Shown one piece after another: positions 5,944-13,326 of a DNA stretch of 14,923 bases. This DNA is from UBA2210 sp036825195 (GTDB lineage Bacteria; Desulfobacterota; Syntrophia; Syntrophales; UBA2210), in contig DAISYQ010000057.1 of assembly GCA_036825195.1 (NCBI GenBank), positions 1 to 14,923 of the forward strand, written 5' to 3'. Under the pieces are notes generated by a model, which searched no databases, had not been told where the DNA came from, and saw only the letters and a program-made list of their open reading frames with translations. The number at the start of each line of letters is the position of its first letter. The first letter of the stretch is position 1. A program made the translations under genes and the position numbers.

Positions 5944-7221
5944 CTAACTCTCTTTGGTCATACCCTCATGGACGGCCCACATGTCCTCGTCGTTGAAGCA
6001 TCGTTCGCTCTCGTCGGGGTTCATGGCATCCTGTTCCATCTTTCTCCTGTCGTAGGGCTGGTTGAGCACCTCATCGTAATACTCGTGCTGGATCATGAGA
6101 TTCATGATCTCACTGGTGCCCGTCCAAATGAGGGCAAGTCTCAGATCCCTCAGAGATCGTTCCATGGGATAGACATCGGTATACCCGATGCCCCCCATGA
6201 CCTGCATGGCATTGTTAACGATACCCCATGCCGCCTCGGTGGAGAAGCGTTTCGCCTCGCTCACGATACGCCGCATATTGGGATAGCCTTCGTCCACGGC
6301 ACGGGCCGCCATATAGGTCAGTCCTCTAGCCGCATCGAGCTGGGTAATGGAATCCGCCACCATGAAGTTTACGGCCTGAAATTTTCTGATAAGCTTTCCG
6401 AAGGCAGCCCGCCGGTTCGAGTATCTCACGGCAAGATCGAGGGCACCCCAGACACCGAGACAACCGGCGGCCGATCTCATTCTCTCCGGGATCATCATCT
6501 GATTGAAGCAGAGGGCTCCCCCGTGGAGTTCTCCCACGAGATTCTCCTTCGGAACCCGCACATCCCTGAAGACCAGCCGTCCCGTCCCTCCTCCCCTGCA
6601 ACCCAGCAGTCCGTAATGATACTCCGTTCCCACCCCGGGACCGTCATCGACGATGAGGAGGCTTATCTTCCCGTATTTATGGGCACGGGGATCGAAATTT
6701 GTCTTACAGTAAACGAGAAAGAAATCCGATCCTTCCGCTCCAACGACGAAACGCTTCTGGCCGTTCAGAATAAAATGGTCGCCATCGAGGACCGCCTTGG
6801 TCGTGGCGCCGAAAAAATCCGATCCTCCCCGCGGTTCCGTCAGCGCTTCGGCCGCGACGAGCTTCCCTTCGATGTAGGGCCTGAGATATTTTTCCTTCTG
6901 GTCCTCAGTACCAAACATATTGAGGGCCTCCCCCACAATAGAAGGCATGACGAAGGCGCAACCGAGGGCCATGCCGAGACACCCTATCTCCTCCGTGGCT
7001 GCCACATCGGCCACCCAGCTCATCCCTCTTCCCCCGTATTTCTCGGGAAAACGAATGCCCCGCAGATTGTGTTGCGCCAGCTTTTCCACGAACTCCCGGG
7101 GATAGCTTATCTCATCCTTATCCATCCTCCTGAGAAAATCGCTGGTGATCTCCTCCCTCACGAACGTTCGCACCTCGTCCCTGAGGGCCCTTTCTTCCGG
7201 TTTCAGTAAAAAATCGTACAT
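5944..7221 (-). CDS. Acyl-CoA dehydrogenase family protein
   Basis: FAD-dependent alpha,beta-dehydrogenation of an acyl-CoA thioester, passing electrons to electron-transfer flavoprotein. The 425-residue product has the three-part family fold: N-terminal helices, a middle beta domain with ALTEPRGGSD, GQKRFVVGAEGSDFF, and a C-terminal helical domain with RRAAFGKLIRKFQAV and QVMGGIGYTDVYPMER. The C-terminal motif reads IWTGTSEIM, so the catalytic glutamate of the medium/short-chain enzymes (EGT) is a threonine. E246 in IPERMRS aligns with the alternative catalytic glutamate of isovaleryl-CoA and long-chain dehydrogenases. About 45 extra polar residues follow the domain. The ATG at 7221 is chosen because a GGGGGGG tract precedes it and the promoter at 7284-7312 overlaps any longer reading. 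Substrate chain length cannot be told. Confidence 0.92.
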   Translation of the reverse strand: MYDFLLKPEERALRDEVRTFVREEITSDFLRRMDKDEISYPREFVEKLAQHNLRGIRFPEKYGGRGMSWVADVAATEEIGCLGMALGCAFVMPSIVGEALNMFGTEDQKEKYLRPYIEGKLVAAEALTEPRGGSDFFGATTKAVLDGDHFILNGQKRFVVGAEGSDFFLVYCKTNFDPRAHKYGKISLLIVDDGPGVGTEYHYGLLGCRGGGTGRLVFRDVRVPKENLVGELHGGALCFNQMMIPERMRSAAGCLGVWGALDLAVRYSNRRAAFGKLIRKFQAVNFMVADSITQLDAARGLTYMAARAVDEGYPNMRRIVSEAKRFSTEAAWGIVNNAMQVMGGIGYTDVYPMERSLRDLRLALIWTGTSEIMNLMIQHEYYDEVLNQPYDRRKMEQDAMNPDESERCFNDEDMWAVHEGMTKES

Positions 7222-7283
7222 ATCCCCCCCTTGCATGTAATCGATTTCTTTTAATATTAGACAGATATCCCCTGAACAACGAA

Positions 7284-7312
7284 AGTATAAGGAGAACACC
7301 CTTCAGTGTCAA
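7284..7312 (-). promoter_or_regulatory. Sigma70-type promoter of the acyl-CoA dehydrogenase gene
   Basis: On the reverse strand a perfect TTGACA (7307-7312) is followed by 17 nt and TATACT (7284-7289). The predicted start near 7277 leaves a 55-nt leader. This near-consensus match suggests strong constitutive transcription of a single-gene unit. The rest of the 205-bp gap up to the SnoaL-like gene (7313-7426) shows nothing else I can name. Confidence 0.78.
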
Positions 7313-7426
7313 CGAAATTGTATCCGCCCTAACGAGAAGAAACCGGCCGCGAATTCATTCGCCGAAAAACAGTTACCCTCAAGGAAAACATCTTTATAAA
7401 AATGTGAAGAATCAAATATCATTACA

Positions 7427-7807
7427 TTATGTGCCGAATAAACTCATGCGGTCAAAGTACACTTCATTCCGGTGGAGCTTATCCCCCTTCACGATAACGA
7501 GATCCATTCCGTCGATTGCGAATGTATCACCTCCCGAGGCGGGTGTCAGCGTTGCATGCCACAGAAATGCGCAGCCCTGTCCGCCTTCAAACAAAAATGC
7601 CTCACGCATCGACCAGGTCATCTTCCACTGTTCAAACAGTTTTGTCAGATAGCGACCGAATGCATCCCGCCCCTCTATTGCACCTTTGATATTCGGATCC
7701 CAATATACACAATCTTCCGTGTAACACGCGAGCACCGCTGCGACATCCTGATTGTTCCACGCCTCAAGTGTCATCTCTGTCATCTTCATGAGCTGTTTCT
7801 CGTCCAT
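7427..7807 (-). CDS. SnoaL-like / NTF2-fold small protein
   Basis: A 126-residue cytosolic protein with the pattern of SnoaL-like or ketosteroid-isomerase-like NTF2-fold domains: an N-terminal helix pair (LEAWNNQDVAAVLACYTEDC), then VYWDPN, then EGRDAFGRYLTKLFEQWK, then four C-terminal strands ending in MDLVIVKGDKLHRNEVYFD. Members include isomerases, cyclases and many proteins of unknown role; the fold gives no substrate. Aspartates in the pocket region (for example in YWDPN and DGMD) are candidates for catalysis but unproven. The ATG is preceded by GGAGAGGG with 6 nt spacing. It is transcribed away from the GlxA-type regulator gene 118 bp upstream, which suggests that regulator controls it. 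Confidence 0.82.
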   Translation of the reverse strand: MDEKQLMKMTEMTLEAWNNQDVAAVLACYTEDCVYWDPNIKGAIEGRDAFGRYLTKLFEQWKMTWSMREAFLFEGGQGCAFLWHATLTPASGGDTFAIDGMDLVIVKGDKLHRNEVYFDRMSLFGT

Positions 7808-7925
7808 AGGTATCCCTCTCCTTTTGATTTATTCGTTCCTACATATTTATCACTTGCAAACCTCTCTTCCCAGTGGCATAAACGACAAATAATGGTTCGA
7901 TATCGTCATTAACGGATATGAACTC
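7808..7925. promoter_or_regulatory. Divergent control region between SnoaL-like gene and GlxA-type regulator
   Basis: This 118-bp gap separates two divergently read genes and so must carry both promoters and probably the regulator's operator. I see no -35/-10 pair close to consensus on either strand. Short matching half-sites (ACGAC...GTC and AATG...CATT around TTCGATATCG, near 7884-7911) are possible operator arms but too short to be sure. Confidence 0.4.
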
Positions 7926-8906
7926 ATGAAAAAAATTACGCTCCTCGCATTGGATAATACTGCTGCAACTACCGTAACAGGTCCCATGGACGTTTTCTGT
8001 CTCGCCGGGCTCTTCTGGAACTACATCCGTGGTGAAAAACCGGCACCGTACTTTCAGGTCGAAATCGTTACCATAAATGGAAATCCTGTGACCTGCCTGA
8101 ACGGACTCATGTTGCGTCCCCACCGCTCAATCGATGATGTGGATCAAACCGATCTCATCCTTGTTTCCGCAATTGTCGGCAACATTGCAAGGGCACTGGA
8201 TATGCACAAAGCGGCTGTTCCTTGGATTAAACATCATTTTCAGAGCGGAACACACCTCGCAAGCGTCTGTACCGGTGCGTTTTTCTTAGCGGAAACCGGC
8301 CTGCTCGATGGAAAATCGGCCACAACTCACTGGGCATACGTTCAGGAGTTTAAGCGAAGATATCCCCGGGTACACCTGAAACCCGAACGGGTGATTACCG
8401 ACGAGGGCACCATATTTTGTTCGGGAGCGGCACATTCCTGCCTCGACCTTTCCTTTTATCTGATAGAAAAATACTGTGGCCATACCGTCGCCGTTGAATG
8501 CTCAAAATCACTGCTTCATGATATGGGGCGCACAACACAACTCCCCTATACGGTATTTGACTTTCAGCGCGATCACCACGATGAAGGGATCTTACAAGCT
8601 CAGAACTGGATAGAGCACAATTATTCTCATACCGTTTCCATCGACACCATCGCTCAGGAGACCGGCATGAGCAGAAGAACATTCGAGCGCAGATTTAAAT
8701 CGGCAACGGGAGACACTCCGCTTCTTTACCTGCAACGGGTCAGAACAGAACGGGCACGGGAATTTCTTGAAACAACCGACAAGACCTTTGACGAAATCGC
8801 ATATACCGTTGGATATGAAGACAGTCAATTCTTTAGAAAGATATTTGAAAAACAGACGGGTCTCCTCCCCAGAGAGTATCGGAAAAAATTCAGAAGGAGC
8901 GTTTGA
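7926..8906 (+). CDS. GlxA-type transcriptional regulator (DJ-1/PfpI domain + AraC helix-turn-helix)
   Basis: A 326-residue regulator with two domains. Residues 1-190 form a DJ-1/PfpI-like (class I glutamine amidotransferase-like) domain with the nucleophile-elbow pattern SVCTGAFFLAETGLL; C115 is the candidate elbow cysteine. A linker leads to an AraC-family DNA-binding domain (about 218-322) with two helix-turn-helix units: SIDTIAQETGMSRRTFERRFK (near 238-258; 20-residue core IDTIAQETGMSRRTFERRFK) and FDEIAYTVGYEDSQFFRKIF, then the family motif TGLLPREYRKKF. In this family the N-terminal domain usually senses a small molecule, often a quaternary amine or amino-acid derivative, rather than acting as an enzyme. 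Only a weak GGA lies before the ATG; an ATG 8 nt upstream is out of frame and stops at once. It probably regulates the divergent SnoaL-like gene and itself. Confidence 0.92.
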   Translation: MKKITLLALDNTAATTVTGPMDVFCLAGLFWNYIRGEKPAPYFQVEIVTINGNPVTCLNGLMLRPHRSIDDVDQTDLILVSAIVGNIARALDMHKAAVPWIKHHFQSGTHLASVCTGAFFLAETGLLDGKSATTHWAYVQEFKRRYPRVHLKPERVITDEGTIFCSGAAHSCLDLSFYLIEKYCGHTVAVECSKSLLHDMGRTTQLPYTVFDFQRDHHDEGILQAQNWIEHNYSHTVSIDTIAQETGMSRRTFERRFKSATGDTPLLYLQRVRTERAREFLETTDKTFDEIAYTVGYEDSQFFRKIFEKQTGLLPREYRKKFRRSV

Positions 8907-8916
8907 TTGAGATTTG

Positions 8917-8956
8917 CCGGGACGATGTCCTGATGCCGGTTCCCGGTACGATGTCC
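8917..8956. repeat. Pair of 14-bp near-identical direct repeats downstream of the regulator gene
   Basis: CCGGGACGATGTCC (8917-8930) and CCGGTACGATGTCC (8943-8956) match at 13 of 14 positions, with starts 26 bp apart. The first copy contains the palindrome GGACGATGTCC, and CCGGGA can also pair with TCCCGG (8941-8946). No T-run follows, so it is not a convincing terminator for the regulator gene. An operator, a recombination scar or chance are all possible. Confidence 0.5.
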
Positions 8957-9010
8957 CCGTGGGGGCTATACAATTCATAAGAGGAGGATTTGGAACGGGA
9001 AGATTCATCG

Positions 9011-9423
9011 ATGTACGACATCATGGGACTATTGTCGAAGTAATCCTCGATCGACCTGAAACCATACAACGCTTTTCATCTTGAAATGATCTCGAGCCTT
9101 GTCGAAGCCCTTACAGGGCTGGCAACCAATAATGCAATAAAGGGTATCGTACTTACCGGCAACGGCAGGGCATTTCGTGTCTGTGGAGATCTTAAATGGG
9201 CGAGGCAATTTCAGGAAGGGCCCGTGGCCGCATTTCACGCCCTGGCCGGTCAACTCCATCTGGCTGTTGTCGAAATCAGCCGGATGGGAAAACCGGTTGT
9301 AGGTGTGCTCCACAGTGTCGCCGCGGGTGCCGGACTTTCTCTCGCCTTGGCCTGCGACTTTCGTGTCAAGGAGGGTCTGAATGCCTTTGCGGAAAGAAGA
9401 AAACCGGTCTTTTTATCCACGTA
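9011..9423 (+). pseudogene. Enoyl-CoA hydratase/isomerase family remnant (frameshifted and truncated)
   Basis: Read across frames this encodes the N-terminal half of a crotonase-fold protein: MYDI, then HHGTIVEVILDRPET, then YNAFHLEMISSLVEAL, AIKGIVLTGNGRAF, GDLKWAR and GKPVVGVLHSVAAGAGLSLAL. The ATG (9011) frame hits a stop after 10 codons. HHGTIVEVILDRPET is in the next frame, and a single extra A at about 9064 returns to the first frame. After CDFRVKEGLNAF the reading ends at 9423 and no hydratase C-terminus is visible in any frame downstream, so about half of the usual ~260 residues is lost. The oxyanion-hole region reads AFRVCGDL instead of the usual A-G-G-D/A-G-A-D pattern. It is probably a decaying relic of acyl-CoA or aromatic degradation. 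The 128 bp after it to 9551 show nothing further. Confidence 0.8.
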
Positions 9424-9551
9424 AGACACGAAAAGAGGGAGGCATCAGGCAGTCGACCGCAAAACTGTTCTTATCGATTCAACCGGGCCGGCAACCTCAA
9501 GATCCTTACAACCTTACACGATGCAATTTGATTGCCCCACAACCGGCATGC

Positions 9552-10871
9552 TTACTCCCCCAGGAGCAACATCAGCCACGGCAGGGCCTTAACAGGTGGG
9601 ACAACCGCCTGCCTGAAATTGGCGACGGTGGAGGCGGTATTGTTCAGTGACCGCCGGTTGTCCGCCGCCTCGGGATCCGTATAATACACCCCCATGGGCT
9701 GACCGCCGTATGAAATGTCGGGATTGGACCAGTAATTCACGCGCGAACACCCTCCGTTCGGACAGGTATAGGCCATGATCGTGCGAAACGCCCCGTCCGG
9801 GGCCTGATACCCGTACGAATAGTTATAAGCACCCAATGCATCGTTGTATGTTTCGACAGTATACCGGTCATGCGTACAGCCCATGTTGTGGCCCATCTCG
9901 TGGGCGAAGGAATAGTAACCGGTAGCGCATGTCCTTGATACGACCGCAAAGGCAGCCGAAGCAAAGGCGGTTGAAACCGTCTGCATGACGTACGCTATCC
10001 CGCAACTGGCCGTATTATTGACGATCAACACGACCTCATCCGCCCCACAGATGTCCCGCATCGCATGCACGTCATCCATATACCCATCCGCAGTTCCCCG
10101 GAGTCGCTCGATTGTCATGGCCCAGTCGAAGGAGACCTCACTGTAGACCACCTCGGTGGTGCGAACCAGGCGGAGCCGCTGCAAGACCCCGCTGTTCTCA
10201 TACCCGATATTGCTTTCCGCAACCATGAGGTCGATCAGGGTCTCCATCACGGTCGTCCCGCCGGCCCCGTCTCTTGCATCCGCCGTATAGACCACCATGA
10301 CATCGATCAAGTCAGCGCTGTCCGTGGCCGTATCTTCGGAGAAGCGATCCGATTCCGTTTGAACCGTAACCGGAACCGGTGGCAATTCGGACGGGAATTG
10401 AGTTTGATCGATTTCCTGAACCCGGTGCAGTCCCCCGGAACCGTACCGCAGTTGATAGAAATGTCCGGGGACGGAGATGTTCCCGGAAACGATACCCCTC
10501 TTGGCGATCAGTATGACTTGACTGTAGGGCTCGCCCTGTATCGTTCCGACATAGGCATCTCCGCCGAAAAACGTTTTGCCGGTCTTTCTGATCGTTGTCT
10601 CCAGGACGACATCGTCAAAGAGGTTCAGAAAGAACGGTTTCGAAACGGCACGACCTTCCCTCATGGAGGACTTGACAGACTGCAACAGTGTAAGATCGAC
10701 CTGTACCGGGCGGGATCGCACCACGACGACGCCGTCCGATGCCACGGGTTTCACGGCATCGGAGACGACGCCGAAAAGATTCGGGCTATCGGAACCTGCG
10801 GCAAAGACCGGACAGGCAAGCAACAGTACCGCTACGAGCAGTATCTTTCTTCTTACTGCCGAATATATCAT
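9552..10871 (-). CDS. Secreted reprolysin-like zinc metalloprotease (metzincin)
   Basis: A 439-residue exported protease. A signal peptide spans about residues 1-24 (RRK then a hydrophobic run, cleavage likely after VFA). A propeptide-like domain follows (about 30-165), with DAYVGTIQGEPYSQVIL and SVPGHFYQLRYG as in bacterial reprolysin prodomains. The catalytic domain starts near 187 (DLIDVMVVYT) and holds the metzincin zinc motif HEMGHNMGCTHD (324-335) and the Met-turn TIMAY (364-368). Six cysteines (275, 290, 315, 332, 370, 375) could form three disulfides; no cysteine switch is seen in the propeptide. The chain ends in a short hydrophobic tail LPWLMLLLGE. The ATG is preceded by a purine-rich AAGAAG. 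It is a single gene with its own promoter. Target proteins are unknown. Confidence 0.9.
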   Translation of the reverse strand: MIYSAVRRKILLVAVLLLACPVFAAGSDSPNLFGVVSDAVKPVASDGVVVVRSRPVQVDLTLLQSVKSSMREGRAVSKPFFLNLFDDVVLETTIRKTGKTFFGGDAYVGTIQGEPYSQVILIAKRGIVSGNISVPGHFYQLRYGSGGLHRVQEIDQTQFPSELPPVPVTVQTESDRFSEDTATDSADLIDVMVVYTADARDGAGGTTVMETLIDLMVAESNIGYENSGVLQRLRLVRTTEVVYSEVSFDWAMTIERLRGTADGYMDDVHAMRDICGADEVVLIVNNTASCGIAYVMQTVSTAFASAAFAVVSRTCATGYYSFAHEMGHNMGCTHDRYTVETYNDALGAYNYSYGYQAPDGAFRTIMAYTCPNGGCSRVNYWSNPDISYGGQPMGVYYTDPEAADNRRSLNNTASTVANFRQAVVPPVKALPWLMLLLGE

Positions 10872-10911
10872 TCTTCTTACACCCGGATACCATCTAAGTT
10901 CGTTCGAGAAT

Positions 10912-10941
10912 AGAGTACCGGTATAATGTCCTTGATGTCAA
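10912..10941 (-). promoter_or_regulatory. Sigma70-type promoter of the metalloprotease gene
   Basis: On the reverse strand TTGACA (10936-10941) is followed after 18 nt by TACTCT (10912-10917). The predicted start near 10905 leaves a leader of about 33 nt. The -10 is only a fair match. It lies in the 115-bp gap after livF, in which I see no clear terminator. Confidence 0.55.
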
Positions 10942-10986
10942 GCCTATCATTGAGGTGTGAGGTTGAGATGTGGGGCAGGGCGTTGT

Positions 10987-11694
10987 CTATCCGCCCAGAT
11001 AGAGGCGCTGCAGTTCCGGATTGTCAAGGAGCTCCCTGCCGGGACCGGTGAGACGATTCCGCCCCAGTTCCAGGACATACCCGCGATGGGACACGGACAG
11101 GCCCTTCCGGGCATTCTGTTCCACCACGAGAAAGGAGATCCTCTGCCGGTTCATCTCCTGGATCTGGTTGAATATCAGATCGACCACCAGGGGAGAAAGG
11201 CCGAGAGACGGTTCGTCGAGCAGGACCAGTCGGGGCTTCAGGATCATGGCCCGGCTCAGGGCCAGCATCTGCCGCTCGCCGCCCGACATGATCCTGGCCG
11301 GGCGATTGCGGTAGTCCTTGATAATAGGAAATTTCTCAAACACTTCTCCGATGGCCCGATTGAGTCTGGATTTGTCGCCAAGCAGGGACCCGGCTATTTC
11401 GAGGTTTTCGTATACCGTCAGATTCGGGAAAATATTCTCCCCCTGAGGGATAAATATCAATCCCATTCTTCCCTTGTCCGCGATGCTCATGTGGGTCACG
11501 TCACTCCCATCAAAGCTGATCCTGCCTCCAGTCGGGTCGAGCTGTCCCGCAACGGCACGCAGGACGGTCGATTTACCCGCACCGTTGGGACCGATGATAC
11601 AGACGATTTCACCCTCCTCGACCACGAGATCCACATCGTGCAGAATCGTGACCGGCCCGTACCCCGCCGTCAGTCTTTCCACATTAAGCAACAT
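10987..11694 (-). CDS. livF: Branched-chain/hydrophobic amino acid ABC transporter ATPase LivF
   Basis: One of two cytoplasmic ATPases that power a HAAT-type importer. The 235-residue protein has Walker A GPNGAGKST (35-43), Q-loop Q84, signature MSGGERQ (136-142, LSGGE-like) and Walker B LVLLDEP (156-162), followed by SLGLSP as in LivF proteins. The ATG at 11694 is chosen over a longer reading because it gives the normal N-terminus (LLNVERLTAGYG), is preceded by GGGGAGG at good spacing, and overlaps the end of livG by 11 nt, pointing to coupled translation. It is the last gene of the operon. Substrate cannot be fixed: relatives carry leucine/isoleucine/valine, urea, short amides or aromatic acids. 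Confidence 0.95.
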   Translation of the reverse strand: MLLNVERLTAGYGPVTILHDVDLVVEEGEIVCIIGPNGAGKSTVLRAVAGQLDPTGGRISFDGSDVTHMSIADKGRMGLIFIPQGENIFPNLTVYENLEIAGSLLGDKSRLNRAIGEVFEKFPIIKDYRNRPARIMSGGERQMLALSRAMILKPRLVLLDEPSLGLSPLVVDLIFNQIQEMNRQRISFLVVEQNARKGLSVSHRGYVLELGRNRLTGPGRELLDNPELQRLYLGG

Positions 11695-12448
11695 GATCAC
11701 GCCTCCCCAGATAGGCCTCGATGACCGCCTCATGCTCCTGGGCCTCGCCGGGCGTACCGGAAAATATGAGACTCCCCGAATCCATGACCAGCACCCGTTC
11801 ACACAACTCGGCCATAATGGGCATGTTGTGTTCGATGAGAAATATCTGAATTCCCCGCTCGCTGAGTCTTACGATGATGTCGACAAGCTGCCGGATCAGC
11901 GTGGGATTGATTCCCGCCGTCGGTTCGTCCAGGAGAATCATTCTAGGGCTGGCCATGAGCACCCGCCCCAGTTCCACCAGCTTTTGCTGCCCGTAACTGA
12001 GGTGGCCGGCAAGTTCATCTTTCATGTGGGTCATATTGACGATCTCCAGTATTTCTTCCGCCCGTTCACGGTTGCGCCGCTCCTCCCGTCTGACCTGCGC
12101 AGGTCTCAGAAAATTGGGAAGAAATCCCTCTCCCGTCTGATCCGGCACCGCCGCAATGAGATTGTCGATCGTCGAGAGAAAGGGGAGAATCCGTGTCTGC
12201 TGGAAGGTTCGTATGAGCCCCATCCTGCTGATCGTATGGGGCGAACGCCGGCTGATCTCTTTGCCATCGAAGAAGATCCGCCCCTCGTCGAGTGCGTAAA
12301 AAGCCGTGATCAAATGAAAAAGGGTGGTCTTCCCGCTGCCGTTGGGACCGATGAGCCCGGTAATACCCACCTTTGCAAGATTGAAACTCACGTCGTTGAC
12401 GGCCATGAGACCGCCGAAACACTTTGTTACCCGCTCAACCCGCAACAT
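11684..12448 (-). CDS. livG: Branched-chain/hydrophobic amino acid ABC transporter ATPase LivG
   Basis: Second ATPase of the importer, expected to pair with LivF under the LivH-LivM membrane channel. The 254 residues contain Walker A GPNGSGKTT (34-42), the LivG-type insert between Q-loop and signature (about 104-145, rich in charged residues), signature LSYGQQK (150-156), Walker B MILLDEP (170-176) with TAGINP, and switch H207 in IEHNM. The start at ATG 12448 overlaps the livM stop as TGATG, with AGGAG 6 nt upstream; a GTG one codon earlier is possible but too close to that site. It overlaps livF by 11 nt at its end. Confidence 0.95.
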   Translation of the reverse strand: MLRVERVTKCFGGLMAVNDVSFNLAKVGITGLIGPNGSGKTTLFHLITAFYALDEGRIFFDGKEISRRSPHTISRMGLIRTFQQTRILPFLSTIDNLIAAVPDQTGEGFLPNFLRPAQVRREERRNRERAEEILEIVNMTHMKDELAGHLSYGQQKLVELGRVLMASPRMILLDEPTAGINPTLIRQLVDIIVRLSERGIQIFLIEHNMPIMAELCERVLVMDSGSLIFSGTPGEAQEHEAVIEAYLGRRDHVA

Positions 12449-13323
12449 CACCGACTCCTGTACTCAGGCAGAATACCTTCAGGCCGCTTCAACATCATGA
12501 CGACGAGGATCAGACCATAGACCATTCCCTGGATCGGTGCGACGAAACGGCCGAAGTCCGGGGGTATGGGAAGAAACCGCACTGCTTCACCGAAAAAGAC
12601 AATGGCGCAGGCACCCAGTACGGGGCCCCAATTGGTGCCGCGTCCACCCAGGACGACACAGAGCAGGACCAGAATGGTTTCATTCAGCGTGAAGTCACCC
12701 GGACTGATGTAGCTCACATAGTGGGCCCACTGGGCACCGGCGAGACCGGCTAGGACGGAACCGACGGTAACTGCCTTGATCTTGAATACAAAGGCATTCT
12801 TTCCCAGGGCCTGGGCCACATATTCGTCTTCTCGGACGACCTTCAGGGCGCGCCCGAAGGGACCCGTCGTCACGCGACGTATGACGAGAAATACCAGTAT
12901 GGTCAGGATCACACAGAATACAAGGTACATGGGCAATCCGTGAACTCCCTCCGCAATGAAGGACGGACGGGGTATACCCGGCAATCCCATGGGGCCGCGC
13001 GTCAAGCCGCGCTCATTGAGGAAAAAGAGCCGTACCATCTCCGCAAAGACCAGCGTGGCGATCCCGAAGTAATCTCCCGTCAGGCGCAGGGCCGGTACGG
13101 CGATGAGCGCCCCCAGACCGCCGGCAATCATCATGGCGCAGACCATGCTGAACCATACGGGCATCCCCTGAAGACTCAACAGCGCCGACGCATAGGCGCC
13201 GATGCCGAAAAAAGCCACATGGCCGAAGTTATAGAGGCCCGTGTACCCCATTTCCAGATTGAGCGAGATGGCAAAGATGGAATAGATCGCCACCAGTATC
13301 ATGATATGGAGTAGATAATCCAT
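12448..13323 (-). CDS. livM: Branched-chain/hydrophobic amino acid ABC transporter permease LivM
   Basis: Integral membrane half-channel, 291 residues with about eight to nine hydrophobic segments. Family marks are SLNLEMGYTGLYNFGHVAF near the N-terminus (residues 20-38), RLTGDYFGIATL (80-91), and the cytoplasmic ATPase-contact loop FGRALKVVREDEYVAQALG (155-173). The GYTGLYNFGH box is typical of LivM; the chain ends in the common RPEGIL motif (283-288). The ATG lies 3 bp after the livH stop and its stop overlaps the livG start, so all four genes downstream of the livJ-livH hairpin are translationally linked. It lacks the long N-terminal extension of the enterobacterial LivM. Confidence 0.95.
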   Translation of the reverse strand: MDYLLHIMILVAIYSIFAISLNLEMGYTGLYNFGHVAFFGIGAYASALLSLQGMPVWFSMVCAMMIAGGLGALIAVPALRLTGDYFGIATLVFAEMVRLFFLNERGLTRGPMGLPGIPRPSFIAEGVHGLPMYLVFCVILTILVFLVIRRVTTGPFGRALKVVREDEYVAQALGKNAFVFKIKAVTVGSVLAGLAGAQWAHYVSYISPGDFTLNETILVLLCVVLGGRGTNWGPVLGACAIVFFGEAVRFLPIPPDFGRFVAPIQGMVYGLILVVMMLKRPEGILPEYRSR

Positions 13324-13326
13324 AGG

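Noticed and set aside
5932..7209. Long open frame of 425 codons on the plus strand
   Set aside because: It is exactly antisense to the acyl-CoA dehydrogenase, is rich in His/Pro/Arg/Gly with no recognisable motif, and lacks a ribosome binding site.
7222..7299. Longer N-terminus for the acyl-CoA dehydrogenase
   Set aside because: The extra 26 residues do not match the family start and the predicted promoter -10 and transcription start fall within them.
9381..9650. Plus-strand open frame of 89 codons downstream of the hydratase remnant
   Set aside because: It overlaps the metalloprotease gene, has no hydratase-like or other motif, and shows no ribosome binding site.
11695..11802. Longer N-terminus (36 extra residues) for LivF
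   Set aside because: This stretch lies over the livG coding region, is unlike any ATPase N-terminus, and a good ribosome binding site precedes the ATG at 11694.
10065..12520. Several plus-strand open frames (10065-10913, 10957-11724, 11474-12520)
   Set aside because: All are antisense to the metalloprotease and the two ABC ATPase genes, which carry full catalytic motifs; their low-complexity composition is typical of shadows.
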